32,349 bases of DNA from DASTRU01 sp035761045 (lineage in GTDB: Bacteria; Pseudomonadota; Gammaproteobacteria; Burkholderiales; Burkholderiaceae_E): contig DASTRU010000061.1 of the NCBI GenBank assembly GCA_035761045.1, positions 1 through 32,349 of the forward strand. Reading direction: 5' to 3'. The notes beneath the pieces were generated by a model. The model did no database searches. It saw nothing but the letters and a program-made list of their open reading frames with translations, and had not been told where the DNA came from. Both the position numbers and the translations under genes were made by a program. Position 1 is the first letter of the stretch, and every line of letters begins with the position of its first letter. Positions 7,879-15,485 of this stretch are shown here, one piece after another.

Positions 7879-8883
7879 CTAAGCCCTCGGCTGGCGCTTG
7901 AGCAGCCATAAGAACATGGGTGCTCCAAGCGCTGCCAACAGCACGCCCACCGGCAACTCGGCCGGAGCCACGCACCATCGCGCGGCGAGATCGGCGAGCA
8001 CGGCAAGCGTTGCTCCGAAAAACGCGACCACGGGCACGACACGCGTGTGATCCGGCCCGGTTAGCGTGCGCACCATATGCGGCACGACCAGGCCGATGAA
8101 GCCCACCATGCCCGCGGCCGCCACCGCCGCACCCACCGCCAATGCGGTTAATGCCAACAAGGCGAGCTTGAGCGGACCCACCGCGTAACCGAGATAACCC
8201 GCCTCGATCTCGCCCAGCAGTAATGCGTTCATGGCACGCGCGAGTTTGGGCAGCACGACGATGGGCAGCACAAGCCAAGGCGCGGTCGCGGCGACCAGCG
8301 TCCAGTGCGCGCCGCCGAAGCTGCCTAGCATCCAAAACGCGAGGTTGCGCAGCTTGGCGTCATCGGCGATCCACGTCAGCGCGCCGATCGTCGCGCCGGC
8401 CAACGCATTCACGCCCACGCCCGCCAACAGCAACGTGGCCACCGTATCGCGGCGCGTGTACATCAGTAATAAGCCCGTGGTCGCCAGTGCGCCCGCGAAC
8501 GCCGCGAGCGGTTGTAGATAAGGCGCGATGTTGACGAGGGACGCTTGCGCGGTGGTGAACGCGTCGGCGCCCAACACGATGGCGCCGATCGCGCCAATAG
8601 CCGCGCCCGATGACACGCCCGTTAACGCGGGATCGGCCAAGGGATTGCGAAACAAGGCCTGCATGGCCGTACCGGCCACCGCGAGCGCGGCGCCACATAG
8701 CGCGGCCAACACGACGCGCGGCATGCGTACGTCCCACACGATCGAGCGTTGAATGGGGTCGCCCACGCCGAGCGCCATCGCGTGCCAATCGATCGTCACG
8801 CTGCCCGCCATGACCGCCGTCACGCACGCGACGACGCAGGCAAGCATCGCGATCCAAACCGAGTGATGTGAATGAAGGCGCAC
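7879..8883 (-). CDS. hmuU: FecCD-family ABC transporter permease (HmuU/BtuC type)
   Basis: This 334-aa inner-membrane permease has about ten hydrophobic segments and clear family marks: VRMPRVVLAALCGAALAVAGTAMQALFRNPLADPALTG (shown in part here), GSFGGAHW, and the C-terminal GMVGFIGLVVPHMVR coupling-helix region. It would carry heme, a ferric siderophore or cobalamin with HmuV. The GTG at 8883 has no Shine-Dalgarno sequence; an in-frame ATG at residue 13 is an alternative but would remove part of the first membrane segment. No periplasmic binding protein and no TonB-dependent receptor gene is next to it, so the substrate cannot be read from context. No B12-box-like sequence is seen upstream, giving no support to a BtuC role. 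Confidence 0.85.
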   Translation of the reverse strand: MRLHSHHSVWIAMLACVVACVTAVMAGSVTIDWHAMALGVGDPIQRSIVWDVRMPRVVLAALCGAALAVAGTAMQALFRNPLADPALTGVSSGAAIGAIGAIVLGADAFTTAQASLVNIAPYLQPLAAFAGALATTGLLLMYTRRDTVATLLLAGVGVNALAGATIGALTWIADDAKLRNLAFWMLGSFGGAHWTLVAATAPWLVLPIVVLPKLARAMNALLLGEIEAGYLGYAVGPLKLALLALTALAVGAAVAAAGMVGFIGLVVPHMVRTLTGPDHTRVVPVVAFFGATLAVLADLAARWCVAPAELPVGVLLAALGAPMFLWLLKRQPRA

Positions 8884-8964
8884 GATGATTTAGGCGTGTT
8901 GGCTTGCGTGGATGTTCATGCGTTTGATCTTGCCGTTGATGATGCGAATGAACCGATCGGCGCG

Positions 8965-9088
8965 TCATCGGGCACGAGGGCACTGCTAAACTTACACGCC
9001 TTGTCGTGCCCTCCTACTAAGTAGTTCTTCGCCGCTAACCCCCGTGCGTCGGCGCGCTTCATCAAGCGGCGGCCGGCGTGCCCGATGA
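8965..9088. repeat. Nested inverted repeats in the hmuU-argB divergent intergenic region
   Basis: The 225-bp gap between hmuU and argB holds a perfect 12-nt inverted repeat (TCATCGGGCACG at 8965-8976, CGTGCCCGATGA at 9077-9088). Inside it, GGCACGA (8971-8977) can pair with TCGTGCC (9004-9010), and the overlapping AGGGCAC (8977-8983) can pair with GTGCCCT (9006-9012). The last two pairings exclude each other. The heptamer GGGCACG or its complement occurs at 8970, 9005 and 9077. No convincing promoter hexamers were found in this gap. Confidence 0.6.
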
Positions 9089-9108
9089 TCCCCGTTGCGC
9101 CCGCCGCC

Positions 9109-10011
9109 ATGAACGACGCATTACCCAATCTCTCCGAAGTCAATCCACGTCTTAAGGCCGAAATTCTCGCCGAGGCCTTGCCGTTCATTCGTAATTTCCA
9201 CGGTCGCACGCTCGTCATCAAGTATGGCGGCAACGCGATGACCGATCCGGCCTTGCAAGCGGATTTCGCCGAGGACGTGGTGCTGCTCAAGCTCGTCGGC
9301 ATGAATCCGGTGGTGGTGCATGGCGGCGGCCCGCAAATCGACGAGGCGCTTGCCAAGATCGGCAAGAAAGGCGAATTCATTCAAGGCATGCGCGTGACCG
9401 ACGAGGAAACCATGGAGGTCGTCGAGTGGGTGCTCGGCGGCGAAGTACAGCAAGACATCGTCGGCTTGATTAATCACGCCGGCGGCAAGGCGGTAGGGTT
9501 GACGGGCCGCGACGGTGGCCTGATTCGTGCGCGCAAGTTGTTGATGAAGGACAAGAACGATCCAAGCAAGGAACACGACATCGGCCACGTCGGCGAGATC
9601 GTCAGCATCGATCCATCGGTCGTCAAAGCCTTGCAAGACGATCAATTCATCCCCGTCATTAGCCCGATCGGTTTTGGCGAGAACAACGAGAGCTACAACA
9701 TCAATGCCGACATCGTGGCCGGCAAGCTCGCCGAAGTGTTGAAGGCCGAGAAGCTCGTGCTGCTGACCAACACCGTGGGCGTGCTCGATAAAAGCGGCGC
9801 GCTGCTGACTAAGTTAACGGCGCGGCGCATCGACGAATTGTTTGCCGACGGCACGATCTCCGGCGGCATGTTGCCTAAGATTTCGGGCGCGCTCGACGCG
9901 GCGCGCGCGGGCGTGAACAGCGTGCACATCATCGATGGCCGCGTGCCACATTGCCTGCTGCTTGAAGTGCTGACCGAAAAAGGCGTGGGCACGATGATCA
10001 AGTCGCATTAA
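9109..10011 (+). CDS. argB: Acetylglutamate kinase
   Basis: ArgB phosphorylates N-acetylglutamate with ATP, the second step of arginine synthesis by the acetylated route, in the cytoplasm. The 300-aa sequence shows the amino-acid-kinase fold signatures VIKYGGNAM (36-44), VVVHGGGPQI (68-77), the nucleotide/substrate segment SYNINADIVAGKLA and the C-terminal TDVxGVLD-equivalent LLTNTVGVLD. The length agrees with the family. The ATG at 9109 is preferred over an in-frame ATG at 9085 because homologues begin shortly before the LKAEILAEALPFI helix; 9085 would add eight residues and falls inside an inverted-repeat arm. It heads a co-directional group with the nucleotidase (7 bp gap) and slmA. Confidence 0.95.
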   Translation: MNDALPNLSEVNPRLKAEILAEALPFIRNFHGRTLVIKYGGNAMTDPALQADFAEDVVLLKLVGMNPVVVHGGGPQIDEALAKIGKKGEFIQGMRVTDEETMEVVEWVLGGEVQQDIVGLINHAGGKAVGLTGRDGGLIRARKLLMKDKNDPSKEHDIGHVGEIVSIDPSVVKALQDDQFIPVISPIGFGENNESYNINADIVAGKLAEVLKAEKLVLLTNTVGVLDKSGALLTKLTARRIDELFADGTISGGMLPKISGALDAARAGVNSVHIIDGRVPHCLLLEVLTEKGVGTMIKSH

Positions 10012-10018
10012 ATCTTGC

Positions 10019-10693
10019 ATGCATCCATCGCCGGTTTGGCTCTTTGACCTCGACAACACGCTGCACGATACGTCGGCGGCCATCGCGCCGGAGGTAAGCC
10101 GGCGCATGACGGCGTACATCGAACGCCGATTCAACCTAAGCCGCGACGAAGCCGATCGATTACGCGCGCAGCTATGGACGCGTTATGGCGCGACGTTACA
10201 AGGGCTCGTGCGCTTGTACGGCATCGAGCCTGGTGAATTCCTTCACGAAGTTCACGACTTAGACGATTTCGATCGATTGGTGCGCAGCGCGCGCGGCGTA
10301 TTGCACGCGCTTAAAAAATTACCCGGCCGCAAGATCCTCTTTACTAACGGCCCACGTGCTTACGCGCAAAAACTGTTGTTTCACTTAGGCATCGAAGCGC
10401 AGTTTCATCGTCAATACATGATCGAGGACATGGTCATGCATGGTCGGTTGCGCGCGAAGCCATCGCGTAGTTTTCTCGCGCACTTGTGCGCGCGCGAGCG
10501 CATCGATCCGCGTCGCTGCATCTTTGTGGAAGATTCCCTGCCCAACCTAAAGAGCGGACGTTATTTGCGCATAAAGGCGGTACTTGTCACGGGCATGAGC
10601 TTTAGAAGGCGACTTATCGCACGCCCTCATTACGTAGGGCTGAAAGTAAAATCGGCCGCACACCTGCCGAGAGCGATTGCTCGCCTGCGATGA
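10019..10693 (+). CDS. HAD-family pyrimidine 5'-nucleotidase
   Basis: This 224-aa cytoplasmic enzyme has all four haloacid dehalogenase motifs: DLDNTL (nucleophile Asp10 and acid/base Asp12), TNG (109-111), Lys147 in AKPSR, and VEDS (170-173). The all-helical cap between motifs I and II and the sequence EDSLPNLKSG match the pyrimidine 5'-nucleotidase (Sdt1/YjjG-like) branch, which hydrolyses UMP/CMP-type monophosphates; the exact substrate is inferred. Homologues commonly sit between argB and slmA in betaproteobacteria. Its stop overlaps the slmA start by four bases (ATGA), pointing to translational coupling. Confidence 0.87.
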   Translation: MHPSPVWLFDLDNTLHDTSAAIAPEVSRRMTAYIERRFNLSRDEADRLRAQLWTRYGATLQGLVRLYGIEPGEFLHEVHDLDDFDRLVRSARGVLHALKKLPGRKILFTNGPRAYAQKLLFHLGIEAQFHRQYMIEDMVMHGRLRAKPSRSFLAHLCARERIDPRRCIFVEDSLPNLKSGRYLRIKAVLVTGMSFRRRLIARPHYVGLKVKSAAHLPRAIARLR

Positions 10694-11331
10694 CAACCTT
10701 AGCGTCCATTGATGATGAAGTTCCCGCCGACCGTAAGCGTGCGCAAAGCAAGCCCGGTGAGCGACGCGTTCAAATTCTGCACGCGTTGGCCGAGATGCTC
10801 GAGCATCCGAAGGGCGAGAAGATTACGACCGCGGCATTAGCGGCCAAGCTCGATGTTTCGGAGGCGGCGCTGTATCGCCACTTCGCGAGCAAGGCCCAGA
10901 TGTTCGAAGGACTTATTGAATTCATCGAGACGACGATTCTCGGATTGATCAATCGAATCGCGTCGGAGCATCCGCTCGATCAACCGAATGCGGGCCGCGC
11001 GCAAGCGCACGCGATCTGCACGATGTTGTTGCGCTTTGCCGAACAAAACCGTGGCATGACGCGTGTGTTGATTGGCGATGCCTTGGTCGGCGAGCATGAA
11101 CGCTTGCAAGAACGCATCAATCAATTGCACGAACGCATCGAGCTTGCGCTTAAGCAAGCGCTGCGACTGGTTGTCGCGCAAGGCGAATCGGCCAACGAGT
11201 TCGATCCCAACGCGCGGGCTAATCTTGCGTTTAGCTTCGTCGTTGGTAAGTGGCATTGCTTTGCGAAAAGCGGTTGGAAGAAACCGCCTAGCGATGATTG
11301 GGATAAGCAAAGTCCCGCGTTGCTGCGTTAA
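10690..11331 (+). CDS. slmA: Nucleoid occlusion factor SlmA (TetR family)
   Basis: This 213-aa protein has an N-terminal TetR helix-turn-helix (about residues 28-70) with the SlmA-like run KITTAALAAKLDVSEAALYRHF and SKAQMFEGLIEFIE. SlmA binds palindromic DNA sites spread over the chromosome and disassembles FtsZ near the nucleoid, so septa do not form over DNA. The C-terminal helical domain (about 75-200) mediates dimerisation and FtsZ contact in the family. The ATG at 10690 overlaps the preceding stop. General TetR regulators usually differ in the third HTH helix and downstream helices, so SlmA is favoured. Confidence 0.88.
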   Translation: MTTLASIDDEVPADRKRAQSKPGERRVQILHALAEMLEHPKGEKITTAALAAKLDVSEAALYRHFASKAQMFEGLIEFIETTILGLINRIASEHPLDQPNAGRAQAHAICTMLLRFAEQNRGMTRVLIGDALVGEHERLQERINQLHERIELALKQALRLVVAQGESANEFDPNARANLAFSFVVGKWHCFAKSGWKKPPSDDWDKQSPALLR

Positions 11332-11343
11332 GTCGGTGGTGTT

Positions 11344-11865
11344 CTAACGCGCGCGTCGTGCGCGCGTCAACGCGACGAGGGCTAACGCGCTCACCGCGAT
11401 AAACAACAACAAGGACCAATCGGGAATCGACAACCCGAGCATCGTCCAATCCACGCGCAAGCAATCGCCTTCGCCACGAAATAACTTAGGAATGAGCGTG
11501 GCGAGCGGAAAATTGTCGAGCATCCATGCGAATGGCCGTCCGCAACTCATGACCGCCGGCGGATGCGCGATCAACCACACATGCCACGCCGCGACGCCCG
11601 CGCCCACCAACGCGAACAAGGCGGTGAGGGCGGCGAACACGATTTGCGCCGAAGGTCGCGCGCCAAATGCGACGCCAAGCAGGGCGAACACGCCGGCCAG
11701 TACGAATCCCAGACGTTGTACAACGCATAAGGGGCACGGCTCGATGCCTTGCACATGCTGCAAGTACAACCCGAAGGCGAGCGACGCGACGATCACCACG
11801 GCCGCGGCACCCAGCAGCACGCGAGGCGAACGGTCCACGTGGTCGGCAACGAAAAGAGGGCTCAT
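11344..11865 (-). CDS. dsbB: Disulfide bond formation protein DsbB
   Basis: This 173-aa inner-membrane protein reoxidises periplasmic DsbA and passes electrons to quinone. It has four hydrophobic segments (about residues 17-36, 48-67, 72-97 and 149-167) and both redox cysteine pairs: Cys44/Cys47 in EPCPLC, and Cys108/Cys135 in the second periplasmic loop. The length and spacing match the family. It ends convergently 12 bp from slmA and lies 12 bp downstream of moeB on the same strand. The oxidative thiol pathway fits with the cytochrome c maturation genes earlier in the window. Confidence 0.93.
   Translation of the reverse strand: MSPLFVADHVDRSPRVLLGAAAVVIVASLAFGLYLQHVQGIEPCPLCVVQRLGFVLAGVFALLGVAFGARPSAQIVFAALTALFALVGAGVAAWHVWLIAHPPAVMSCGRPFAWMLDNFPLATLIPKLFRGEGDCLRVDWTMLGLSIPDWSLLLFIAVSALALVALTRARRAR
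11347..11367. other. GC-only hairpin at the slmA/dsbB convergent junction
   Basis: ACGCGCGC at 11347-11354 pairs perfectly with GCGCGCGT at 11360-11367 around a GTCGT loop. It covers the last codons of dsbB (the Arg-rich tail RARRAR) and begins 15 bases after the slmA stop. It could stop both transcripts, but neither side has a T tract, so termination is only a guess. Confidence 0.35.
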
Positions 11866-11877
11866 GTGCGATTCACG

Positions 11878-12648
11878 TTAAGAGGTTGACGAAGCAAGCG
11901 TGACAGCGCCGCACACCGAGCACGCGGGATTCTTGGCGAACGTCACCGCATGCCATTCCATGCGTCGCGCGTCGAGCAGCAATAAGCGGCCAACGAGTGG
12001 CTCGCCAGCGCGCGCGACGACTTTCAACGCTTCGGCGGCTTGCATGGTGCCAATGATGCCGGTGAGCGGCGCGAACACGCCCATCGTCGAGCAGCGCACT
12101 TCCTCGACGGTTTGATCTTGCGGAAACAAGCAGGCGTAACACGGCGCGTCATGACGGCGCGAATCGAAGGTGCTGATTTGCCCGTCGAACCGAATCGCCG
12201 CGCCCGACACCAACGGCACGCGATGCTCAACGCACGCGCGGTTCACCGCATGCCGTGTCGCGAAGTTATCCGAACAATCGAGCACCACGTCGCTTTGCGC
12301 GATGTGTTCACTCAATGCATCGCCGCTCAGCCGCTCGCGCAGTGCCACGACTTCGACTTCGGGATTGATCGCCGCCAACGCCGCCTGGCCCGACGTCACC
12401 TTGGCTTGGCCAATGCGATCGGTCGTATGCAGGATTTGCCGTTGAAGATTGGTGAGATCGACCGCGTCGTGATCGGCCAATATCAAGCGGCCGATGCCCG
12501 CCGCGGCGAGGTATAGCGCGGCGGGCGAACCCAAGCCGCCCGCGCCAATCACCAATACGGTTGCCGAACGAATGCGCTCCTGCCCTTCGATGCCAAGTTC
12601 GTCGAGCAGGATATGGCGTGAGTAGCGAAGAAGCTGATCGTCGTTCAT
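11878..12648 (-). CDS. moeB: MoeB/ThiF/HesA-family adenylyltransferase (probable molybdopterin-synthase adenylyltransferase)
   Basis: This 256-aa E1-like enzyme adenylates the C-terminal Gly-Gly of a ubiquitin-like sulfur carrier (MoaD, or ThiS in the thiamine branch). Seen: N-terminal RYSRHILL (8-15), nucleotide loop GAGGLGSP (35-42), DxVDxxNLQRQILH (61-74), the CSDNF segment (125-129), and two zinc-binding CxxC pairs (Cys170/173 and Cys243/246). ATG 12648 is chosen over a GTG three codons upstream because MNDDQLLRYSRH is the usual start. No rhodanese domain is fused. MoaD or ThiS is not in the window, so MoeB versus ThiF remains open; thiD 12 kb away is not enough to decide. Confidence 0.87.
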   Translation of the reverse strand: MNDDQLLRYSRHILLDELGIEGQERIRSATVLVIGAGGLGSPAALYLAAAGIGRLILADHDAVDLTNLQRQILHTTDRIGQAKVTSGQAALAAINPEVEVVALRERLSGDALSEHIAQSDVVLDCSDNFATRHAVNRACVEHRVPLVSGAAIRFDGQISTFDSRRHDAPCYACLFPQDQTVEEVRCSTMGVFAPLTGIIGTMQAAEALKVVARAGEPLVGRLLLLDARRMEWHAVTFAKNPACSVCGAVTLASSTS

Positions 12649-12684
12649 CGCAACCACGGTCCGCGCGTGAAGCGGCGCGAACCG

Positions 12685-14148
12685 TTATTTGCGGCCCGCG
12701 TCGGCGCTGTCGGGTTTAGCCGCCGAGGCCGTGGATGCGGTGGCGGCGGGTGCCTTGGCCTTGACCACGTCCACCGGACGGCCTTTAAGAAGATTCATCG
12801 CCTGAATCAACTGCCAATCGTCGGCGCCCCCAAATTCCACCGGCTTGCGGTTGGCGAGCAATTCTTCAAGACGCTTGGCATCGGCTGCGCGTTGCTCGGG
12901 CGTTTTCTTCGCGCGCGCTTCTTCTTCCTTGGACGTGAGATGGCGATCGAGATCGGCCTCGCGCTGACGGAATTCGGCGAACGGGTCGCCGTCCTTGTAT
13001 TCATCCACTAAGTAATTCGGCTCGATGCCCTTGGCTTGGATGCTGCGGCCCGATGGCGTGTAGTAACGCGCGGTGGTGAGCTTGATCGCCGTTGTGTTCG
13101 ACAACGGGAGAATCGTCTGCACCGAACCCTTACCGAAGGTGGGCGTGCCAATCACCGTGGCACGTTTGTAGTCCTGCAAGGCGCCCGCGACGATTTCCGA
13201 CGCGGAAGCCGAGCCGCTGTTGACGAGCACCACCATCGGTACCTTGCGGGCTTCGGGCGGTACGTTCTTTAAATAATCCTCGGTCGCGCGGCCGCGTAAA
13301 TAATCCTCGGGCGCGGCGATGTATTTGCGGCGCGCGTCCTCGACACGGCCATCGGTGGAGACGATCAACGATCGCGGCGGCAAGAACGCGCCCGACACAC
13401 CGATCGCGCTGTGCAACACGCCGCCCGGGTCGTTGCGCAAATCAAGCACCAGCGCCTTCACCGGACCTTGGGAGAACAGGCGATTGAGATGCGCCACCAC
13501 GTTCTCGCCCGTATGTTCTTGGAACTGCGTGATGCGCATGTACGCGTAGCCGGGCTCGATCATCTTGGACTTGACCGACTGCACCTTGATGATCGCGCGT
13601 TCGAGCGTGATCACGATCGGCTTGGCTTCACCCTTGCGCATGAAGGTCACGCTTACGGTCGTGCGTGGCTTGCCGCGCAAGAGCTTGACCGCGTCGGTCG
13701 TGGACATGCCCTTGGTCGATTTATCGTCCACGCGGACAATCAAATCGCCCGCGCGAACACCGGCGCGCGCCGCGGGCGTGTCTTCGATCGGCGCGATCAC
13801 TTTAGGAAAGCCGTCCTCGCTGCCGATTTCCATGCCCAAACCGCCGAACTCGCCTTGCGTGCTGACTTGCAGCTCGCGAAACGCCTCGGCGTCTAAATAG
13901 GTGGAGTGCGGATCAAGGCCGGACAACATGCCGCTAATGGCCTCGGACACCAATTTCTTATCTTCGACCGGATCGACGTAATCGCTTTTGATCTTGCTGT
14001 AGACGTCGGTGAATTGGCGGATTTCGTCGTAAGGCAGCGCCGAACGCGATTCGCGTTGCGCGACGGCAGACAACTGAAAGGTTATGAGTGCGCCGGCCAC
14101 CACGCCGACCACGATCAATCCAAAACTTTTAAGTTTGCTGCTGCTCAT
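12685..14148 (-). CDS. ctpA: S41-family carboxy-terminal processing protease CtpA/Prc type
   Basis: This 487-aa periplasmic serine protease cleaves the C-termini of envelope proteins. It has one N-terminal membrane/signal segment (about residues 8-29), a PDZ domain (about 98-185) and an S41 catalytic domain with Ser315 (GSASASE) and Lys340 (FGKG), 25 residues apart as in the Ser-Lys dyad of Prc. The start at 14148 has a good AGGTGG ribosome-binding site; the frame extends 13 codons further up to 14187 but that start is weaker. A nine-codon partial tandem repeat at residues 280-297 repeats EDYL. The C-terminal tail is Ala/Lys-rich low complexity. It is flanked by envC and moeB on the same strand. 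Confidence 0.93.
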   Translation of the reverse strand: MSSSKLKSFGLIVVGVVAGALITFQLSAVAQRESRSALPYDEIRQFTDVYSKIKSDYVDPVEDKKLVSEAISGMLSGLDPHSTYLDAEAFRELQVSTQGEFGGLGMEIGSEDGFPKVIAPIEDTPAARAGVRAGDLIVRVDDKSTKGMSTTDAVKLLRGKPRTTVSVTFMRKGEAKPIVITLERAIIKVQSVKSKMIEPGYAYMRITQFQEHTGENVVAHLNRLFSQGPVKALVLDLRNDPGGVLHSAIGVSGAFLPPRSLIVSTDGRVEDARRKYIAAPEDYLRGRATEDYLKNVPPEARKVPMVVLVNSGSASASEIVAGALQDYKRATVIGTPTFGKGSVQTILPLSNTTAIKLTTARYYTPSGRSIQAKGIEPNYLVDEYKDGDPFAEFRQREADLDRHLTSKEEEARAKKTPEQRAADAKRLEELLANRKPVEFGGADDWQLIQAMNLLKGRPVDVVKAKAPAATASTASAAKPDSADAGRK

Positions 14149-14192
14149 GCCACCTGCCTTGTGCGCATCGCGCTTGAGATAAGTCACCGTCC

Positions 14193-15485
14193 TTAACGAA
14201 CCCAGCTTAGCGGGTCAAAAGGAGCACCCTTGTGACGCAATTCAAAGTATAGGCCCGGCTGCTCGGCCCCACCGCTTGCTCCCACGGTAGCAATTGCCTC
14301 GCCCGGCTTCACGACATCACCGGTTTTGCGCAACAAGGCTTCGTTGCCGCCGTACACCGACAAATATCCGCCGCCGTGGTCAAGAATCAATAAATTGCCA
14401 AAGCCGCGTAGCCAATCCGAAAACACCACGCGACCCGACGCCACCGCGCGCACGTCCACGCCTTGCGCCGCGCGAATGAAAATTCCCTTCCACGTCACGC
14501 CTGCTTGGCGTGGCCGCCCGAACCGGGCCAGTACTTCGCCGTTGACGGGTAGACGCAAGCGCCCACGCAAGGACGCAAAACGCTCGCTGGGTTGGAACGC
14601 GCTGGCGGTATCAAGTTCATCGTCCTCGGCCGGCGCTGGGGTTTTGGGCGTGGCTGACCGCGCCTCGCGTTCACGCCGCTGCCGTTCGGCGAGGCGTTGA
14701 CGCTCGCGCCGAGCTTCGTCGGCGAGCACGCGGCCAAGCTTGTCGATCAGCGCGTTCAATCGCGTGGCGTCACGCTCCAGCGCGCCGACCTCGCGTCGCT
14801 GCGCCAACACTTGGTTGGACACGCGACGCAAGGCTTCGGCGCGCTCGTGTTTTTGCCGTTCGAGCGTGGCGCGCTCGCGGGCTTGCGCATCGACGATCGC
14901 GGCCAGTTCGGCATTGCGTTGTCGTTCGGCTTCAATGGACGCGGCGAGTCGCTGCGAGGCAGCTTCGAGTTGTTCGATACCGTGCTGACGCGCACGCGCG
15001 ATGTAGCCGAGATACGCGCCGCGCCGGCCGATTTCATTCGGATCGCCGCCGTCGAGCAAGGTTTGCCAAGGACTTTGCCGGCCCGCGAAATATTGAGCGC
15101 GCACGAGCGACGCCAAACGCTCGCGCTCGGCATCAAGCTCGGCTTGCGCGCGCTCGCGCTCGGCAAGCGATGCGGCGAGCTTTTGTTGAGCCGCGTCGCG
15201 CTCTTGTTCGAGCTCGCGCAATACGCGATTGGCCTCGGAAATCGCCGCCTCCGAAGCACGCAAGGCATCGCGTACTTCATTGCGCGACGCTTCCGAGCGC
15301 GCCAGCTCGTCACGCAGGCCACGCAGCTTTTGCTGCAACTCGGTCTTGCGACGTTCGGCTTCCGATTTTTGATCGGCCGTGTCGGCGGCGAGCGCCGCGT
15401 GCAGCGCCACGATGCCAAACGCGACGGCGACGCCCGCGCATCGGACACGCTTCAATGCGTCACGCGAACGCGCCGATCGATTCAC
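14193..15485 (-). CDS. envC: EnvC-like murein hydrolase activator (coiled coil + degenerate M23/LytM domain)
   Basis: This 430-aa exported protein has a signal peptide (about residues 1-34, cleavage after ALAA), a long Arg/Glu/Ala-rich coiled coil (about 38-285) and a C-terminal LytM/M23 domain (about 318-430). In active M23 peptidases zinc is held by HxxxD and HxH; here those places read IFIRAAQGVD and LYFELRH, so key His ligands are missing. That is the EnvC pattern: it activates AmiA/AmiB amidases at the septum and does not cut peptidoglycan itself. The GTG start at 15485 overlaps the gpmA stop in a GTGA arrangement, so translation is probably coupled. ctpA follows 44 bp downstream. Confidence 0.9.
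   Translation of the reverse strand: MNRSARSRDALKRVRCAGVAVAFGIVALHAALAADTADQKSEAERRKTELQQKLRGLRDELARSEASRNEVRDALRASEAAISEANRVLRELEQERDAAQQKLAASLAERERAQAELDAERERLASLVRAQYFAGRQSPWQTLLDGGDPNEIGRRGAYLGYIARARQHGIEQLEAASQRLAASIEAERQRNAELAAIVDAQARERATLERQKHERAEALRRVSNQVLAQRREVGALERDATRLNALIDKLGRVLADEARRERQRLAERQRREREARSATPKTPAPAEDDELDTASAFQPSERFASLRGRLRLPVNGEVLARFGRPRQAGVTWKGIFIRAAQGVDVRAVASGRVVFSDWLRGFGNLLILDHGGGYLSVYGGNEALLRKTGDVVKPGEAIATVGASGGAEQPGLYFELRHKGAPFDPLSWVR

Noticed and set aside
8890..8958. Mini-ORF in frame just before hmuU (ends MNIHASQHA, stop two codons before the GTG)
   Set aside because: About 20 codons, no ribosome-binding site and no similarity to anything I know; chance open frame is the simplest reading.
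8884..9108. Cobalamin riboswitch before the FecCD permease
   Set aside because: No B12 box or other conserved riboswitch segment was found on the minus strand in this gap.
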